NCBI GenBank assembly: GCA_943787425.1
Contig: CALSMJ010000005.1
Coordinates: forward strand, 310,001 to 374,000
Direction: 5' to 3'
Source of the DNA: an uncultured Pseudomonadales bacterium
GTDB taxonomy: Bacteria; Pseudomonadota; Gammaproteobacteria; Pseudomonadales; Azotimanducaceae
Length of the DNA stretch: 64,000 nucleotides
Below are positions 61,727 to 64,000 of this stretch, piece after piece. Under the pieces are notes generated by a model. That model did no database searches. It was not told the DNA's origin and was given only the letters and a program-made list of their open reading frames with translations. The translations under genes were made by a program, and so were the position numbers. Position 1 is the first letter of the stretch. Every line of letters starts with the position of its first letter.

Positions 61727-62176
61727 ATGTTTACCAAATTACTGATCTCCCTGGTTATGGCCGCGCTCACCGCTTTGGCGCTTGGCTATCTTGCACATCA
61801 ATCCTTTAGCTTGCCCACGGACCCCGCAGCATGGGGACAGTTTGCCATCCTATTTTTAGGCATCCTGACAGCTGTTTTGTTGGTCGCGCAAACCCAGTCC
61901 AGCGCCAGTCAGGGTTCTGAAGCTGATGATGAAGACGATGATGACGCGTACGACGACTTCTCTGAGGAAGACTTCGAGGAAGGCGCCGTTAAGTGGTTTA
62001 ACACTAAAAAAGGTTATGGCTTTATTACCCGCGACCAAGGTGACGACATTTTTGTTCATTTTCGCAATATCAAAGGCCAGGGTCGCCGCAGTCTCACCGA
62101 TGGTGAACGCGTCACGTTTGTTGTGACCGAGGGTGATAAAGGTTTACAAGCTGATCACGTCAGCCCTGTTGCTTAA
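61727..62176 (+). CDS. Membrane-anchored cold-shock domain protein
   Basis: 149 residues from the Met at 61727, which has AAAAAGG before it; an ATG 18 bp upstream has no ribosome site. Two membrane helices (LLISLVMAALTALALGYLA and FAILFLGILTAVLLVAQ) are followed by a strongly acidic linker (about residues 63-85) and a complete cold-shock domain at the C-terminus (GAVKWFNTKKGYGFITRD...DIFVHFRNI). RNP1 (KGYGFI) and RNP2 (DIFVHF) are intact, so nucleic-acid binding is expected. A cold-shock domain tethered to the membrane by N-terminal helices is unlike ordinary soluble Csp proteins. Confidence 0.9.
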   Translation: MFTKLLISLVMAALTALALGYLAHQSFSLPTDPAAWGQFAILFLGILTAVLLVAQTQSSASQGSEADDEDDDDAYDDFSEEDFEEGAVKWFNTKKGYGFITRDQGDDIFVHFRNIKGQGRRSLTDGERVTFVVTEGDKGLQADHVSPVA

Positions 62177-62186
62177 CTCTTAAACC

Positions 62187-62612
62187 ATGCCCGATGTATT
62201 CCTGCTTGGCTTACCCGAGGCGGTCGAAGCGTTAGCACCAGATGATCCGCCAGATGAGGTCGCCTTGTGCTTGAGCGCGGGCCCGCTGCATCGTGAGGCA
62301 AGACTGCCGCTGTATGCTCTGATGCACGGCCTGCTCCTAGACGAGGCTGCGAGTTTCGAATTCTTGGTGCGCGCGTTGGCAGAGGAAGGCCCTTTCTTGT
62401 TGGGTGTCGATCCCCGCTTTTCAGAAAAACTTGCAACGCTTGAAGATGACGCCATTGAAACCCTAATGGCCCAATGGCGATCCTGCGCAGCCATAGAGGA
62501 ACTTGAACTCGACCCTGAGGACCTGCTGAAGTTTCTTTTCGAACTGGTTAATCTCTGCAAAATTCGAGATCAGGATCAGACTTTAGAACTTTTCATCTAC
62601 CATGAAGGTTGA
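62187..62612 (+). CDS. Acidic protein of unknown function
   Basis: 141 residues that I do not recognise. It is acidic and Leu/Ala/Glu-rich, mostly helical in appearance, with no signal peptide, membrane helix or catalytic motif. Segments such as LYALMHGLLLDEAASFEFLVRAL and LLKFLFELVNLCKIRDQ suggest a helical bundle that binds another protein. It overlaps yciH by a few bases and follows the cold-shock gene by 10 bp. Confidence 0.6.
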   Translation: MPDVFLLGLPEAVEALAPDDPPDEVALCLSAGPLHREARLPLYALMHGLLLDEAASFEFLVRALAEEGPFLLGVDPRFSEKLATLEDDAIETLMAQWRSCAAIEELELDPEDLLKFLFELVNLCKIRDQDQTLELFIYHEG

Positions 62613-62614
62613 GC

Positions 62615-62953
62615 GTGGCGGTTTACTCTACTGATCTGGGCCGGCTTTGTCCTGACTGTCATATGCCCAAAGCGGACTGTCTTTGCCGGACGCAACCCAA
62701 ACACATCCCGGGCGAAGGCGTGGTTCGAGTGCACCGAGAGATCAAGGGCCGTAGCGGTAAACCGGTCTCGATTATCCGCGGTTTGAACTTGAGCCCACCG
62801 GCGCTGAAAAAGCTTTGTCAGCAATTAAAAAAATCTTGCGGCGTTGGCGGCAGCGTGAATGGCTCAGAAATTCTCATTCAAGGAGATCAACGCGAAAAAA
62901 TTTTAACAATCCTTGCCACCGAGGGCATTCAGGCTCTGAAAGGCGGCGGCTAA
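62615..62953 (+). CDS. yciH: YciH, SUI1/eIF1-type translation factor
   Basis: 112 residues from GTG at 62615 (AAGG 6 nt before it), rather than a TTG two codons upstream. An N-terminal Cys-rich segment (CPDCHMPKADCLC) leads into the SUI1 domain at about 40-112 (RVHREIKGRSGKPVSIIRGL, KSCGVGGSVNGSEILIQGDQR). Bacterial YciH can discriminate initiation complexes and is linked to stress. The stop and next start share a base (TAATG). Confidence 0.92.
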   Translation: MAVYSTDLGRLCPDCHMPKADCLCRTQPKHIPGEGVVRVHREIKGRSGKPVSIIRGLNLSPPALKKLCQQLKKSCGVGGSVNGSEILIQGDQREKILTILATEGIQALKGGG

Positions 62954-63792
62954 TGACCCACTTAATCAGCTGCCAAGACCTCAACCAAAACCTCGATACG
63001 ATCAAGGATCTGGTTGTAATCGATTGTCGCTTTGACCTTACCGCACCAACGCTCGGCCTAACACAGTACCTTGCAGATCATATTCCTGGCGCGCATTACC
63101 TGCACCTAAATGACGATCTCAGCGGCCCCATCATTCCCAATCAGACCGGGCGGCATCCGCTACCAACTCGAAATCTGCTAAGCCATAAACTCGGCAAAAT
63201 CGGCATTCAAAAGGCGACACAGGTGGTCGCGTACGATCAGAACCATGGTGCTTTCGCCGCGCGACTTTGGTGGTTGCTGCGGTGGTTGGGACACGAAACC
63301 GTTCAGGTGCTCGATGGCGGTTATGACCGCTGGCGCGCGCAAGATCACCCCATCACCAACGACTTACCCGCGCCGCAACCGGTGCCCTTTGCGTCGCAAC
63401 CCCCGCTGACCCGAATCATGCAACAACCAGACTGGAACAAGCCTACGAACCAGTTGATCGACGTTCGCGACCCAGCCCGATTTCGAGGCGAGCATGAGCC
63501 CATTGATCCGATTGCGGGCCATATCCCTGGGGCGATGAACCTGCCCTTCATGGACAATCTAGAAAACGGTCAATTTAAAGCGGCCGCAGCACTGGCCAAA
63601 CAATTTGCCGAAGCGGGTCTAGCAGACGCCCAATCCTTGGTTTGCTATTGTGGCTCCGGTGTCACTGCAACCCAAATGATTCTTGCATTACTTGAAGCGG
63701 GCTACCCAGAACCGGCTTTATACCCAGGCTCTTGGAGCGAGTGGATCCTGGATCCAGCACATTTAGCAGCGCTGAGTGATGCAACTCGATAG
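62953..63792 (+). CDS. sseA: 3-mercaptopyruvate / thiosulfate sulfurtransferase (two rhodanese domains)
   Basis: 279 residues from the ATG at 62953. Two rhodanese folds are present; the second carries the active-site loop C-G-S-G-V-T-A in VCYCGSGVTATQM, the form typical of mercaptopyruvate sulfurtransferase rather than thiosulfate rhodanese (CRKGVTA). The first domain is non-catalytic (VVIDCRFDLTAPTLG). It transfers sulfur to cyanide or thiol acceptors. It is followed with a 14 bp overlap by mnmC. Confidence 0.9.
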   Translation: MTHLISCQDLNQNLDTIKDLVVIDCRFDLTAPTLGLTQYLADHIPGAHYLHLNDDLSGPIIPNQTGRHPLPTRNLLSHKLGKIGIQKATQVVAYDQNHGAFAARLWWLLRWLGHETVQVLDGGYDRWRAQDHPITNDLPAPQPVPFASQPPLTRIMQQPDWNKPTNQLIDVRDPARFRGEHEPIDPIAGHIPGAMNLPFMDNLENGQFKAAAALAKQFAEAGLADAQSLVCYCGSGVTATQMILALLEAGYPEPALYPGSWSEWILDPAHLAALSDATR

Positions 63793-64000
63793 TCCTTATT
63801 GCACGAAAGCAAGCGATATTTTCTGGCAGCAAGACACGCCCTCGTCAGTCGAGTTTGACGACAGTTATTGGTCGCAAGGGGACCCCTCTGAGGAAAAACA
63901 ATGGGTCTTTCCGGGCCAGCATCAATTGCCAGCCCGCGCCCAACAAGCCGATCTGATCGTTGTATTAGAGCTAGGCTTTGGCTTCGGCCATAACTTTTTA
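63779..64000 (+). CDS. mnmC: tRNA 5-methylaminomethyl-2-thiouridine synthase, N-terminal part (cut by window end)
   Basis: ATG at 63779 opens a frame to the window edge (74 residues): SVEFDDSYWSQGDPSEEKQWVF then QLPARA and LIVVLELGFGFGHNFL. FDD-x-Y and the SAM motif ELGFGFGHNFL fit the methyltransferase domain of MnmC (canonical GFGTGLNFL), with Phe-Gly-His in place of Thr-Gly-Leu. It overlaps the sseA stop by 14 bp. Confidence 0.8.
   Translation, partial: MQLDSPYCTKASDIFWQQDTPSSVEFDDSYWSQGDPSEEKQWVFPGQHQLPARAQQADLIVVLELGFGFGHNFL

Overview
The window looks like a chromosomal segment of a marine-type gammaproteobacterium. The reasons are its gene orders (thrS-infC-rpmI-rplT-pheS-pheT-ihfA-merR; gyrA-pheA-hisC-tyrA-cmk-rpsA-ihfB-lapA-lapB; scpA-scpB-rluB-trpS with yciB/yciI/yciO/yciH; mtaD-ubiG-yciK), which resemble those of Pseudomonas and its relatives. 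A secreted laminarinase-like GH16 enzyme, a TonB receptor and PQQ/molybdenum oxidoreductases point to an aerobic, polymer- and lipid-using lifestyle. I cannot name the genus. No phage, insertion sequence, integrase or CRISPR array was seen.

Layout. Positions 1-27.5 kb are accessory: the tail of an SDR gene; a minus-strand run of two SDRs, a PQQ alcohol dehydrogenase, an acyl-CoA synthetase (broken), a D-aminoacylase-type amidohydrolase (broken) and a beta-lactamase-fold hydrolase; a divergent IorAB-like molybdenum dehydrogenase; an operon of a duplicated DUF1538 membrane protein with two PII-like proteins; a lipoprotein oligopeptidase B; a cytochrome P450; a GH16 glucanase; an alpha/beta hydrolase; an acyl-CoA dehydrogenase; an NTF2-like protein; and a TonB receptor gene broken by about seven single-base indels. 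From 27.8 to 51 kb the genes are core: tRNA-Pro, merR, ihfA, pheT, pheS, rplT, rpmI, infC (AUU start), thrS, tRNA-Val, uvrB, tRNA-Asn, a frameshifted tandem-domain gene, a ComEA-like protein, lapB, lapA, ihfB, rpsA, cmk, tyrA, hisC, pheA and gyrA. From 51.8 to 64 kb come mtaD-ubiG-yciK, then rluB-scpB-scpA-trpS, yciO, and a plus-strand run yciB-yciI-SH3 protein-pdxJ-cold-shock protein-unknown-yciH-sseA-mnmC (cut by the window end).

Two window-wide patterns stand out. First, the frame breaks I resolved are single-base indels with the protein frame otherwise conserved, and they are confined to four non-core genes while the core genes are intact. Second, several intergenic gaps (28.68, 44.90, 45.09, 51.15-51.44 kb, plus 20.99 and 39.58 kb) carry short tandem repeats of unrelated 7-18 bp units. 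Together they suggest replication slippage or weak mismatch repair, though uncorrected sequencing error in the broken genes cannot be excluded. The least explained functional unit is the DUF1538-PII-PII operon at 12.4-14.8 kb.
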